In this document: in pieces, positions 50,131-59,148 of the stretch
Layout: each line of letters begins with the position of its first letter
How positions within the stretch are numbered: the stretch's first letter is position 1
Assembly: GCF_016629525.1 (NCBI RefSeq)
Contig: NZ_AP024269.1
Span: forward strand, 2,790,001 to 2,854,000
Reading direction: 5' to 3'
From: Kaistia sp. 32K
Lineage (GTDB): Bacteria > Pseudomonadota > Alphaproteobacteria > Rhizobiales > Kaistiaceae
Length of the DNA: 64,000 bases
The notes under the pieces: generated by a model
Database searches by the model: none
What the model was told of the DNA's origin: nothing
Seen by the model: only the letters and a program-made list of their open reading frames with translations
Program-made: the position numbers and the translations under genes

Positions 50131-51888
50131 TCATGAGCCGCAGCAGCACGACGCAGCCGTGACTTCGGCCGGCAACTTCGGAGCCGGAGCCGTGGCCCGC
50201 GTCGTTGTCGACCGGCAAAGACAGGCTGCCGTGATGGGCGTGTCAGCAAGGCTCTGAGCTTTCGCGAGCTTTTGCTCATAGAGGGCCAACTCGCCATGCT
50301 CGTCCTTGAGCCTTAGGCATTCCACAAGCCCGTGGAGCGCCCAGACGTTGTCGGGGTGCTGGGCGCATCGCTGGATCTGATTGGTCAGACCGAGATCGTC
50401 CCGGTAGATCTGCTCGGCCTCTTCAAAATGCCCTTGCTCGGCGAGCAGGGCTGCCAAGGCGTGCCGCGGCGGATGCATCCACGCCCAAGGTTCGATATAG
50501 TTCAAACTGTCGTCGAGCCGCACGCTTTCGCGGAGGTGGTCGAAGGCAACGGCGTAGTCGCCCCTGTGATAGGCCAATTCGCCCTCAAGCATCTGCTCTC
50601 CGACGGCGAGCACGTCGTGGGCCATGTTGTTGAAGAAGCGGCGCTCGGCAGGAATACGCGCCAGGCTCTCTCTAAAGAGCTGTCTTTCGACGTCGGCACG
50701 CGAAAAATCCTTCAAGGCAGCGGCCGCGATCGTGCTCGCGTAGTGGTGCATCGCGGTCGAGACCAGGTAGAGAGCCGGCTCATCGGGAGCCGGTTCCGCA
50801 AGGATCGCCTCCCAGCGGCCAAACCGTACGAGGACATGCGATCGAACGGAGTAATACCCTTCGAGCGTCATCGCGAGCTTGGGTCGATCCTTCACGCTCA
50901 GGACGTCTTTCGTGATGATCCCACGAAGTTTATCGGCGGCTGCAATCGCCTCGGAATAGCGCCCCAAGAACATGCATGCATGGATCATCAGATGTAGATC
51001 GTGCGCGCAAGCGACGGTGTAGTAATTGTGCTTCCCGGCGTAGGCGAGAAATTTGTCGTTTGCCGCAATTGCTTTCTTGCTGGCGACCCGGGCGCGATCG
51101 TAGTCGCCACAAAGCACAAAGACATGGCCGGGCATGTGATTCATGTGGCCGGCCTCAGGGCAAAGATCCTCCAAGGCAAGTGCCGCCGCCATCGAGCGCC
51201 CGGGCTCGGTAGACATCTCAAGCGCATGTATGTGCAAATGGATGATTGCAGGATGCTGCGTGGCCCCGGCATGGTCCTTGGCCGCCATCGAGCGTTCGCA
51301 TACCTCGATGGCCTCCAGAACGTCTGAGCCTGCTGCAGGCCGACCGGACTTGAGGTCCCAAAGCCGGCGGGGCGTCCGGGTTAACAGCGCCTCTGCAAAA
51401 AGTGCTGCCACGTCGTGGTGATCGCGGTTGGCATGATAGAGGCGCCGCATCGACGCGGTGTAGTCGTCTTCCCAGCGCTCGAATTCGGCAAGCGGCACAG
51501 GGTTTGGCAGCTGGAATCGCCGCGCGAGCGCTTCGACAAGCGCATTCTCCAACTCGGAAGCGCTGTGGGCGTACAGCCGCGCGCGCTGCACACTGTCAAA
51601 GGCCAACCGCGTGACGGCGATGGCCTCCTTCTCTCCCAATTCGCGCCAGGTCAGATTGTAGAAGGGTCCTGAGCCATAGGCGATGCCCCAATGGGCCATG
51701 ACGCATTCAGGATCGGTTTCCAGGGCCTCGCGAAAGCACCGGACGCCCTCTTCGCGGTTAAAGCCGTGACACCAGTTCAATCCGAGATTGAACCACATCC
51801 GCGTCTCTGCAGAGGGCGAAGAAATCGCCCACCTATGCGGCCCAAGGTCGAATACTTGTGGGCTAAATGTCGTCTTGTTCTCAAACAT
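50131..51888 (-). CDS. His-rich TPR protein, function unknown
   Basis: 585 aa, no signal peptide. About a dozen TPR-like helical pairs (for example LGLNWCHGFNREEGVRCFREALETDPECVMAHWGIAYG in pieces). Two histidine clusters stand out: IIHLHIHALEMS and GHMNHMPGHVFV, both near the middle and typical of a widespread uncharacterised family, where they may bind a metal. The C-terminus ends ITAACLCR followed by a short extension with a Cys-Cys-Cys-Gly-Ser end. ATG 51888 is used because the longer frame is not family-like. It is convergent with the GlxA-type gene. Confidence 0.8.
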   Translation of the reverse strand: MFENKTTFSPQVFDLGPHRWAISSPSAETRMWFNLGLNWCHGFNREEGVRCFREALETDPECVMAHWGIAYGSGPFYNLTWRELGEKEAIAVTRLAFDSVQRARLYAHSASELENALVEALARRFQLPNPVPLAEFERWEDDYTASMRRLYHANRDHHDVAALFAEALLTRTPRRLWDLKSGRPAAGSDVLEAIEVCERSMAAKDHAGATQHPAIIHLHIHALEMSTEPGRSMAAALALEDLCPEAGHMNHMPGHVFVLCGDYDRARVASKKAIAANDKFLAYAGKHNYYTVACAHDLHLMIHACMFLGRYSEAIAAADKLRGIITKDVLSVKDRPKLAMTLEGYYSVRSHVLVRFGRWEAILAEPAPDEPALYLVSTAMHHYASTIAAAALKDFSRADVERQLFRESLARIPAERRFFNNMAHDVLAVGEQMLEGELAYHRGDYAVAFDHLRESVRLDDSLNYIEPWAWMHPPRHALAALLAEQGHFEEAEQIYRDDLGLTNQIQRCAQHPDNVWALHGLVECLRLKDEHGELALYEQKLAKAQSLADTPITAACLCRSTTTRATAPAPKLPAEVTAASCCCGS

Positions 51889-51964
51889 AGTTCCGCGCAA
51901 CCGACTAGATTGGGGCGCAATGTCGGCACAGGGCGATAGTCTGTCAATGGATTCACAGCTCGCA

Positions 51965-52080
51965 TTGTAGAATGTTATGCTCAAGAATGGACAGAATATA
52001 GAATAAATCTAAATGTTACGCGAATTAGCTTATGCTTGGAATATTTATATTCAATTATACCTGACATCAAAATCTGGTTC
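51965..52080. promoter_or_regulatory. AT-rich promoter island with GAATAT palindrome
   Basis: Distinctly AT-rich stretch in a 406-bp gap. It contains the palindrome GAATATTTATATTC (52039-52052), GAATATAGAATA near 51994-52005 and several TATAAT-like boxes. It probably carries promoters for the divergent TPR gene and the downstream ABC operon. Nothing else is recognised in 51889-52294. Confidence 0.45.
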
Positions 52081-52294
52081 TCTTGACCCATTCTGGTGAC
52101 GCTGATTGTATCGGCGAGCTTGCCGACGGGTTGATGCAACCTTCGGGGCAGGTAGCAGGGGCTAGATTTCGGCAGCAGGGCAGCAAGTGACTGTCGCTGC
52201 GCCGGCTTCGGATCACCCAACGAGATTGTGGAGCGCCGCCAGCCGCTGTTCGAACAACGGGGGCGGGACCGTTGTTTAAAGAGAGGGGCATTTT

Positions 52295-53893
52295 ATGCTG
52301 AGCCGCCGCGAATTTGTTCTCGCTGCCTCCATGGGAGCGATGGGCCTGCCACTGCTCGGAACCGCCGCGGGGGCTCAATCTCGCTCTGATACATTGCTCG
52401 TTGCGGCCGAGATGACCCCGAACAGCCTGGACACCCACACGGTCGGTGCAAACCGGGCAAGCTATGGCGCAGCGTGGCTGATCTACGACAGGCTTTTGAA
52501 GTTCGGGGTCAAGTCGCTTCCGGAAGGCGGGCTTTCCTACGACTACTTCAAGCTGGAGCCCCAGCTCGCAGAGAGCTGGGAGATTTCACCCGATAATTCG
52601 TCGGTGACGTTCAACCTTAGGCGCGATGCCGTCTTCCACGATGGAACACCGGTGACGGCGCATGACGTCAAATGGTCGTTCGACCGGATGGTCAAGGTTG
52701 GTGGATTTCCCCAGAGGCAGATGGAACAGGCCTCTCTGACGGACGTCAATCAGTTCGAAGTGGTGGATGACCACACATTCAAGCTGACGTTCTTGCGCGC
52801 GGACAAGTTGACGCTTCCGTCACTCGCGATCGTCGTGCCCAACATCTACAACAGCAAGCTCTGCCAACAGCATGCCACGGAGGCGGATCCGTGGGCGCTT
52901 GAATGGACAAAGAACAACGGCGCCGGCAGCGGCCCCTATAAGGTCGATACATTCAAAGCCAGCGAGCAGATAGCGCTGACACGTTTCGACGAATGGAAAG
53001 GCGGAGAGGCGCCCAAGATCGCGCGGGCTCTGTTCCGGAATGTCGGCGCAGCCGGAACGCGCCGGGCGCTGCTGGAGCGGGGCGACGTCGACGTTGTATC
53101 CGATCTGCCTCCGCGCGACGTAGCAGATTTGCTCAAGGACAACAAGCTTCGGGTGTCCTCCACGCCGATGGCCAATACCCTGAAGTATCTGGCGATTTCT
53201 ACGATCATCAAGCCGTTCGATGACGTGCGGGTCAGGCAGGCGATCGCCTTCGCCATCCCTTACCAGTCCTTGATCGATACGGCCGTGCACGGCCGGGCCC
53301 AGCCTCTTTTTGGCGGCGCGGCGGAGCCACAGGACGCATCCTGGCCCCAGAAATTCCCGTACACCTACGATCCGGACAGATCGAAAGCCCTGCTTGCCGA
53401 GGCGGGCTTGGCCGGCGGTTTCGAAACCAGCCTGGCCTTTGATGCCCAGGCGGCTTCCGCGGATGAGGCGACGGCTCTGCTGATCCAAGACTCTCTCGCC
53501 AAGCTCGGCATCCAGGTGCGCATCGACAAGCTGGCGGACTTCGCGGCCCGCAGAAACCAGAAGGCCTGGCCGCTGGCCCTCGACCTTTTCGGAGCGTGGT
53601 TCGACGATCCTGACTTCTTCTTCCGCTGGCTCTGGCACAGCCAGAATACGATCTGGAACCTGGCGAGCTACAAGAGCCCGGATATGGACCGCCTCCTGGA
53701 TCAGGCACGCGTCGAACGGGACGGCGCGCGCTATACCGAACTCGTCAAGCAGTTCATCAAGCTGGCTGCGACCGATGTACCCTATGCGCCGCTGTACCAA
53801 CCGACCCTGGACGTCGTGACGAGCCAGGCGGTAAGCGGGAACGTGTATATGTTCCATCGCCAGCTCGATGTGAGAAACCTACGCAAGGACTGA
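52295..53893 (+). CDS. Peptide-type ABC substrate-binding protein with Tat-like leader
   Basis: 532 aa. Begins MLSRREFVLAASMGAMGLPLL, a twin-arginine (SRREF) signal followed by a hydrophobic stretch and an AGAQS cleavage region near residue 27. Mature SBP_bac_5 signatures include LVAAEMTPNSLDTHTVGANRA, NLRRDAVFHDGTPVTAHDVKWSFDRM (pieces) and VRQAIAFAIPYQSL. Export by Tat would imply folding in the cytoplasm, sometimes with a cofactor. First gene of the second peptide-type ABC operon. Confidence 0.94.
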   Translation: MLSRREFVLAASMGAMGLPLLGTAAGAQSRSDTLLVAAEMTPNSLDTHTVGANRASYGAAWLIYDRLLKFGVKSLPEGGLSYDYFKLEPQLAESWEISPDNSSVTFNLRRDAVFHDGTPVTAHDVKWSFDRMVKVGGFPQRQMEQASLTDVNQFEVVDDHTFKLTFLRADKLTLPSLAIVVPNIYNSKLCQQHATEADPWALEWTKNNGAGSGPYKVDTFKASEQIALTRFDEWKGGEAPKIARALFRNVGAAGTRRALLERGDVDVVSDLPPRDVADLLKDNKLRVSSTPMANTLKYLAISTIIKPFDDVRVRQAIAFAIPYQSLIDTAVHGRAQPLFGGAAEPQDASWPQKFPYTYDPDRSKALLAEAGLAGGFETSLAFDAQAASADEATALLIQDSLAKLGIQVRIDKLADFAARRNQKAWPLALDLFGAWFDDPDFFFRWLWHSQNTIWNLASYKSPDMDRLLDQARVERDGARYTELVKQFIKLAATDVPYAPLYQPTLDVVTSQAVSGNVYMFHRQLDVRNLRKD

Positions 53894-53896
53894 ACC

Positions 53897-54919
53897 ATGC
53901 GTAGCATTCCAGGGCTGGCGATCCGCCGAGTAATCGCTGGCGCGCCGACATTGGCGGGCATTGTGATCGTCTCGTTTCTGATGACACGTGTCCTGCCCGG
54001 TGATCCGGCGGTCTATTTTGCGGGCGCCGCTCCGACCCCCGAGGCGATTGCCGATTTGCGACGCACCCTGCAGCTGGACCTGCCGCTCTGGCAGCAGTTT
54101 CTCGCCTACATAGGGCAGTTGAGCCGAGGGGATCTGGGCCGTTCGCTTGTGACTGGCCAGCCGGTGACGGCGGATTTGCTGGCGCGGCTGCCCAACACTC
54201 TGGAGTTGACCCTCACGGCGCTGCTGATCGCAGTTATTGTCGCGATACCGCTTGGTGTGCAGGTGGCGTTGCATCGCGGCCGGGCTCTGGACCACGCGTT
54301 TCGCGTTGGATCGACGATCGTTTTGTCCGTGCCGGGCTTCTTTTCGGCGCTGATTCTGGTGTTCGTTTTCTACTACCAGCTGGACTGGGCGCCCGCGCCA
54401 CTCGGGCGGCTGGATCCTATGGCCTTCGAGCCACCGACGCGGACTGGCTTTCTCCTGATTGATGCGCTCCTGGTTGGTGATTGGGGAAATTTTCGCGACG
54501 CGCTCGCGCACATGATGCTTCCAGCGATCGCCCTGGCCTTGACGGCGGTCGGCCCGCTGGCGCGCATCACGCGTGCCTCGATGCTCGCTGTCCTGTCGAG
54601 CGATTACGTGAGAGCCGCGCGATCGCATGATCTCCCACGACGGACGATTATCTACGTCTATGCCCTGAGAAATGCCCTTCTGCCGGTCCTGACCACTGCG
54701 GGGTTCGTCCTTTCGTATCTGATCAGCGCCAATGTGGTGATCGAGAAGGTATTTGGTTGGCCTGGAGTGGGCACCTACGCACTCGATGCGCTCGCATCGT
54801 CGGACTATGCAGCCGTCCAGGGCTTCATTCTGGCGATTGCGACGCTCTACCTCGCGGTCAGCATCGTGCTCGATATCCTGGCTGCCACGCTCGACGTACG
54901 TACCCGGATTGCGAATTGA
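53897..54919 (+). CDS. Peptide-type ABC permease (DppB-like), second operon
   Basis: 340 aa. N-terminal RRVIAGAPTLAGIVIVSFLMTRVLPGDPAVYFAG is the DppB first helix. EAA loop YVRAARSHDLPRRTIIYVYALRNALLPV and the VIEKVFGWPGVGTYALDAL end segment are intact. Three bp after the binding-protein gene, one base before the next permease gene. Confidence 0.94.
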   Translation: MRSIPGLAIRRVIAGAPTLAGIVIVSFLMTRVLPGDPAVYFAGAAPTPEAIADLRRTLQLDLPLWQQFLAYIGQLSRGDLGRSLVTGQPVTADLLARLPNTLELTLTALLIAVIVAIPLGVQVALHRGRALDHAFRVGSTIVLSVPGFFSALILVFVFYYQLDWAPAPLGRLDPMAFEPPTRTGFLLIDALLVGDWGNFRDALAHMMLPAIALALTAVGPLARITRASMLAVLSSDYVRAARSHDLPRRTIIYVYALRNALLPVLTTAGFVLSYLISANVVIEKVFGWPGVGTYALDALASSDYAAVQGFILAIATLYLAVSIVLDILAATLDVRTRIAN

Positions 54920-54920
54920 G

Positions 54921-55763
54921 ATGAGCGTGCTTGGTACGATAGCGCCTCGAGGCTGGCGCCCTGCCCTTTCGTCTGCAACGCTGACGGCCTGCGTCCTGAT
55001 CCTGGCAATTGCCGTGCTGGGAGAATTCATCGCGCCCTATGATCCGATAGCGACAAACAGCGCGCTTCAACTGATGCCGCCCAGTCTGGCCCACCCCTGC
55101 GGGACGGATCAGCTCGGGCGCGACATCTGCTCACGGATCCTCGTCGCCACCCGTATCGATCTGTTTATCGGGGTCGCCTCGGCGGCATTGGCGCTCCTCT
55201 TCGGAGGAGCAATCGGGGCCATCGGCGGATTCTTCGGGGGGTGGTTCGATCGGGTCTGCACCTGGCTCGTCGACACCATCATCGCCTTTCCGCTGTTTCT
55301 GCTGGCCATGGGCATCGTCGCTGCTCTCGGGAACTCGTTCATGAACGTGATCTATGCGACGGCGATCGTGAACCTGCCGTTCTACGCCCGTGCGATGCGG
55401 GCCGAGATCCTGCAGCGCCGCCATGCCGGCTTCGTCGAAGCCGCCCAGGTGGCCGGCAATAGCCAATGGAGGATATTGCTGATTCATCTGGTGCCCTGCG
55501 CTCTGCCCGGTCTTGCCGTTCAGGCCTCGCTGACGATGGGGTGGGCGATATTGAATGCCGCAGCCTTGTCGTTCATCGGTCTAGGAATCCGGCCGCCGAC
55601 GCCGGAGTGGGGCCTGATGGTCGCGGATGGCGCCAGCCTCATTATCAGTGGGCAATGGTGGGTATCGATCATGCCAGGCATCGTCCTCGTGGCGGTCGTC
55701 TTGTCGTTCAACCTGCTTGGCGACGGATTGCGGGATCGCCTCGATATCCGGGAACGTCGCTGA
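54921..55763 (+). CDS. Peptide-type ABC permease (DppC-like), second operon
   Basis: 280 aa. LAHPCGTDQLGRDICSRILVATRIDLFIG marks the DppC group; EAA loop GFVEAAQVAGNSQWRILLIHLVPCALPG and LSFIGLGIRPPTPEWGLMVADG are as in the family. ATG 54921 follows the upstream stop by one base. Its TGA overlaps the ATPase ATG (TGATG) at 55763. Confidence 0.94.
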   Translation: MSVLGTIAPRGWRPALSSATLTACVLILAIAVLGEFIAPYDPIATNSALQLMPPSLAHPCGTDQLGRDICSRILVATRIDLFIGVASAALALLFGGAIGAIGGFFGGWFDRVCTWLVDTIIAFPLFLLAMGIVAALGNSFMNVIYATAIVNLPFYARAMRAEILQRRHAGFVEAAQVAGNSQWRILLIHLVPCALPGLAVQASLTMGWAILNAAALSFIGLGIRPPTPEWGLMVADGASLIISGQWWVSIMPGIVLVAVVLSFNLLGDGLRDRLDIRERR

Positions 55764-56671
55764 TGTTGGAGGTCAACGGACTAACCGTCGTTTTCGAGAA
55801 TCGGCGACGGACCGTACAAGTTCTCGATCGGGTCTCCCTCAGAATCGAACCTGGAGAGACGCTTGGCCTGGTTGGGGAGAGTGGATCGGGAAAATCGGTG
55901 CTGTCTTACGCGATCAGCGGCCTTCTTGACCCGGCGGCCCGCATCACGAGCGGCACCATGGCCTGGCGGGGCGAACCAATGAGCCCCTTGCGCGAAAATC
56001 GTCGACCCCGATTGCCGATCGCTCAGATCTTTCAGTCGCCGCGGAGCAGTCTCAATCCGACCCTGACGGTGGGGCGCCAGATTTCAGATGTGGCAGGACC
56101 GGAACGTGTGGCTGAACTGCTCCGCACCGTTCGCATCCCGGAATCGAGAGCATCCGCCTATCCCTCCGAGCTCTCCGGCGGCCAATGTCAGCGCATTGGC
56201 ATCGCCCTAGCGCTTGGGCGCGAACCGCAGCTGCTGGTGGCCGACGAGCCGACGACGGGTCTGGATGTGCTTACGGAAGCAGCGGTTCTCGACGTCATCG
56301 GGGAATTGTCCCGCGAACGAGGCATGGCGACACTGCTCGTGACCCACAACCTCGCGCTGGCGGCGGCGCGCTGCAGCCGTATCGCCGTCATGCACGCTGG
56401 CCAGATTGTGGAGAGCGCGCCGGCAGATGCCATTATTTCCGCGCCTCGGCATCCGTACACGGTCGCGTTGCGTGGCTGCGCACCCCAGTTCAACGCCAGC
56501 CCGGCCTCCCTGGCTGTCATACCGGGTCAATTGCCCGATCTCTCGGCGCCGCTACCCGCATGCCGCTTCAGTCGCCGTTGCGTGAACTATGGGGTCGAGT
56601 GCGAGGAACGCCCGCCCGTGGAGCTGGTCGCGAAAAACCATTTCGTCAGCTGCTGGCATCCGTCATGCTGA
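55763..56671 (+). CDS. Peptide-type ABC ATPase (OppD-like), second operon
   Basis: 302 aa. Walker A GLVGESGSGKS, IFQSPRSSLNPTLTVGRQ, signature LSGGQCQRIGIALAL, Walker B LLVADEPTTGLDVLTEA and switch His in THNLALA. The C-terminal Cys-containing CRFSRRCVNYGVECEER tail is present. It overlaps the following ATPase by 7 bp. Shorter than standard OppD (about 330 aa) but the ATPase core looks complete. Confidence 0.93.
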   Translation: MLEVNGLTVVFENRRRTVQVLDRVSLRIEPGETLGLVGESGSGKSVLSYAISGLLDPAARITSGTMAWRGEPMSPLRENRRPRLPIAQIFQSPRSSLNPTLTVGRQISDVAGPERVAELLRTVRIPESRASAYPSELSGGQCQRIGIALALGREPQLLVADEPTTGLDVLTEAAVLDVIGELSRERGMATLLVTHNLALAAARCSRIAVMHAGQIVESAPADAIISAPRHPYTVALRGCAPQFNASPASLAVIPGQLPDLSAPLPACRFSRRCVNYGVECEERPPVELVAKNHFVSCWHPSC

Positions 56672-57447
56672 AAGTTGAGGGACTTGGCAAAAATTACGGC
56701 GGCGGGTGGGGACGAACACCGGTTACCGCCGTCCGCAGCGCTACGTTCGAGATCGCGCGAGGCGAAAGCCTGGCGCTCATTGGAGAGAGCGGTTCGGGAA
56801 AGACGACAGTAGCGCGCATGGTCTCGCGTCTCCTTCAGCCGAGCAGCGGCCGGATCACCTTTGATGGCATCGACATTGGTGACATCGCGCCCGGCCGTTT
56901 TTCCCGCAGTCCCATGCGTCGGTTGATCCAGCACGTCTTTCAGGACCCGGATGATGCACTGACCCCGCATCTGACGGCCTTCGACGCCATTGCCGAGCCA
57001 TTGAGAAGGCTCGACAAGCCGCACGATTTATCCAGGCAGGTTGAGGAATTGGCGGATGCGGTGTTCCTGCCGCGCAGTGTCCTGCAGCGATATCCCCACC
57101 AGCTTTCCGGCGGCCAGAAAGCCAGGATTGGCATCGCACGAGCCCTCGCACCTCAGCCACGCCTCCTGGTGTTGGACGAGCCAACAGCATCGCTCGACGT
57201 TTCCGTGCAAGCCGGAATTCTCAAGCTGCTGGATGAACTGCGCAGCGCTCTCGGGCTCAGCTTCCTGTTTGTCACGCACGACATCGAAGTCGTGAAGCTG
57301 ATGTGCTCCCGGTTCGTTCTGATGCAGCATGGCGATGTTGTCGAAGCCGGCGACGTGGCGTCGTTTCTTCGACACCCGCAAAGCTCCTACGGCCGAGCCT
57401 TGCTGGACGCCATTCCACGGTTCTCGTCTACCAGCATTTCCTCCTAG
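56665..57447 (+). CDS. Peptide-type ABC ATPase (OppF-like), second operon
   Basis: 260 aa. Walker A GESGSGKTTVARMV, VFQDPDDALTPHLTAFD, signature LSGGQKARIGIARAL, Walker B LLVLDEPTASLDVSVQAG and switch His in THDIEVVKL. Lacks the longer C-terminal peptide-specific tail, as many minimal OppF proteins do. Followed after 10 bp by the PhnD-like gene. Confidence 0.93.
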   Translation: MLKVEGLGKNYGGGWGRTPVTAVRSATFEIARGESLALIGESGSGKTTVARMVSRLLQPSSGRITFDGIDIGDIAPGRFSRSPMRRLIQHVFQDPDDALTPHLTAFDAIAEPLRRLDKPHDLSRQVEELADAVFLPRSVLQRYPHQLSGGQKARIGIARALAPQPRLLVLDEPTASLDVSVQAGILKLLDELRSALGLSFLFVTHDIEVVKLMCSRFVLMQHGDVVEAGDVASFLRHPQSSYGRALLDAIPRFSSTSISS

Positions 57448-57457
57448 CCACGGCTCC

Positions 57458-58279
57458 ATGGGATCCAAGCGGATGCGATCGATAAGCCTTCCGATGTATT
57501 TCCTCCCGGAAATTGCGGCAGCCAACTCTGCCCTTTACGACGAGCTACGCAACAGGCTCGCACGGCAAGGATTTGACGCAGCCACGATCCAGTTTGACGG
57601 CGGTCGAGCGTCTGTCCCGGATGGCATCGAGCCCAATGTGCTCTTTACGCAAATCTGCGGCTATCCGCTCTTCAAGCGCTTTCGGTCGCAAGGCCGGATG
57701 CTGGCAACGCCATGCTACAATTTCGCGGGCTGTGAAGGCCCAACGCATCGCGCCTATTTCATTGTGCGTTCAGACGATCCAGCCAACTCGCTCGAGGATC
57801 TGCGCGGCCGCATTTTCGGCTGCAACAGCTTGGTGTCCAACTCCGGCATGAACCTGCCCCGCTTGTCCTTGGCCCACATTGCGGACGGCAAACCGTTCTT
57901 CTCGGCTGTCGTCATGACGGGCGGCCACATGCTCAGCCTCGATCACCTGCGCGAGCGAAAAATCGATGTCTGCTCCATCGACAACGTCACGTGGGGTTTC
58001 TTTCAGAAGCACCGGAAAGCCGATTCCGCTCAGTTCCGGATTTTGGATGAAACCGTCGCCAGCCCGTCGCTGCCCTTTGTCACGTCATCCGAGACGAGCG
58101 AAAAGCAAGCGCAATTGCTGACGGAGGCCCTTTTCGAGGCTTTTGAAGACCCATCAACGCTGCACATTCGCAATGCGCTGGAAATCAGTTCCCTCGAAGT
58201 TCCGGACATAGCCGCATACGAGCAATTGGCCCTTTATGAGGAGCAGGCGCGGCAGCTGGGCTATCCCGAGATCATCTAA
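57458..58279 (+). CDS. PhnD-like substrate-binding protein without leader
   Basis: 273 aa resembling the phosphate/phosphonate PhnD binding fold: LPMYFLPEIAAANSALYDELRNRL, NVLFTQICGYPLFKRFRSQGRMLATP, YNFAGCEGPTHRAYFIVRSDDPANSLEDLRG. These motifs define a common cytoplasmic PhnD-like group with no assigned function. No signal peptide is seen from ATG 57458 (alternatives 57473, 57494), so it likely stays in the cytoplasm. Last gene of the second peptide-type ABC operon. Confidence 0.8.
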   Translation: MGSKRMRSISLPMYFLPEIAAANSALYDELRNRLARQGFDAATIQFDGGRASVPDGIEPNVLFTQICGYPLFKRFRSQGRMLATPCYNFAGCEGPTHRAYFIVRSDDPANSLEDLRGRIFGCNSLVSNSGMNLPRLSLAHIADGKPFFSAVVMTGGHMLSLDHLRERKIDVCSIDNVTWGFFQKHRKADSAQFRILDETVASPSLPFVTSSETSEKQAQLLTEALFEAFEDPSTLHIRNALEISSLEVPDIAAYEQLALYEEQARQLGYPEII

Positions 58280-58455
58280 CGATCATACAGCGAAACCGGC
58301 CGATTTCGCCCTGCGGCGACACCGCCTGAGAAGCGCGTCTTGTTGGGCCACGCGCGCAGGATGCCAAGCGTGAAGCAGCGGCTTCGCTTTTGCCACCGCG
58401 TCGTTGATGGCGCTCAGAAGCAGCGAACCACCATCCTGGACGCTTGGTCCGGCGA

Positions 58456-59067
58456 CTAAGGGAATGCAGATTCAAGCGCGTCGAGAATCTCGACGAAGAG
58501 TTGCTGGAGCGGACGCTGGTTGCCGGGAAGATCCCACCTCTCGACGGCCACGCGAAGCGCACCCACGGCACTCATCGCTACGAGGCGGAGTTCCAACCTG
58601 CGTTCAGGTTGGCGCCATACCTCGCAGAGCACTTCGAAAAGAAGCATCTCCTGCTCGGCAAACGCGGCGTGCTTGGTAGCCCGCAACCCCTCGCTTGAGG
58701 ACATGATCTTCGCGATCGCCTTCAACTGATCGGCGCTGTAGCGCGACAAATGTTCTGGAAACAGGCCGCGGATCGCTTGAAGCGGCAATTCGTCGGGCGA
58801 CGCCTGGCGCAGGTCGTCCAGGAATGCCTCCCAGCCGCCAAGTTGCCAGCTTCGAAGGATTTCGTCCTTGCTTCTGAAGTAGGCGAAGAACGTCCTGCGC
58901 GAGATTTCCGCAGCTTCGGCAATGGCATCCAGCGTCGTCGCTTCATAGCCTCGCTCGAGAAACAGACGCACCCCGGCCTCTGCGATCCTGCGATGCGTTT
59001 CGCGCCGCTTGGTTTCGCGGATGCCGTCCCCGCGCCCCGCATTGTCCCGGACTTTGAATGTTGACAT
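58456..59067 (-). CDS. TetR family transcriptional regulator
   Basis: 203 aa from ATG 59067 (TTG 59076 is the only longer start). N-terminal HTH: RRIAEAGVRLFLERGYEATTLDAIAEAAEISRRTFFAYFRSKDEIL (in pieces), with the typical R-R-T-F-F-x-Y-F recognition region. The C-terminal helical domain is unremarkable. Divergent from an SDR gene with two palindromic operators between them. Confidence 0.92.
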   Translation of the reverse strand: MSTFKVRDNAGRGDGIRETKRRETHRRIAEAGVRLFLERGYEATTLDAIAEAAEISRRTFFAYFRSKDEILRSWQLGGWEAFLDDLRQASPDELPLQAIRGLFPEHLSRYSADQLKAIAKIMSSSEGLRATKHAAFAEQEMLLFEVLCEVWRQPERRLELRLVAMSAVGALRVAVERWDLPGNQRPLQQLFVEILDALESAFP

Positions 59068-59081
59068 GGCTCTCAATAAAT

Positions 59082-59115
59082 TGCACTCAGTGCATATATT
59101 TTCGCACCTAGTGCG
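59082..59115. promoter_or_regulatory. Twin TetR operators
   Basis: TGCACTCAGTGCA (59082-59094, perfect 6-bp arms) and CGCACCTAGTGCG (59103-59115, 5-bp arms) share the pattern YGCACYYAGTGCR and lie 21 bp apart centre to centre, two helical turns. They fill the gap between the TetR and SDR starts, so both genes should be controlled. Confidence 0.75.
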
Positions 59116-59148
59116 GAAAATGCAAAGAGCTTTTCAGGAGATGGTGCG

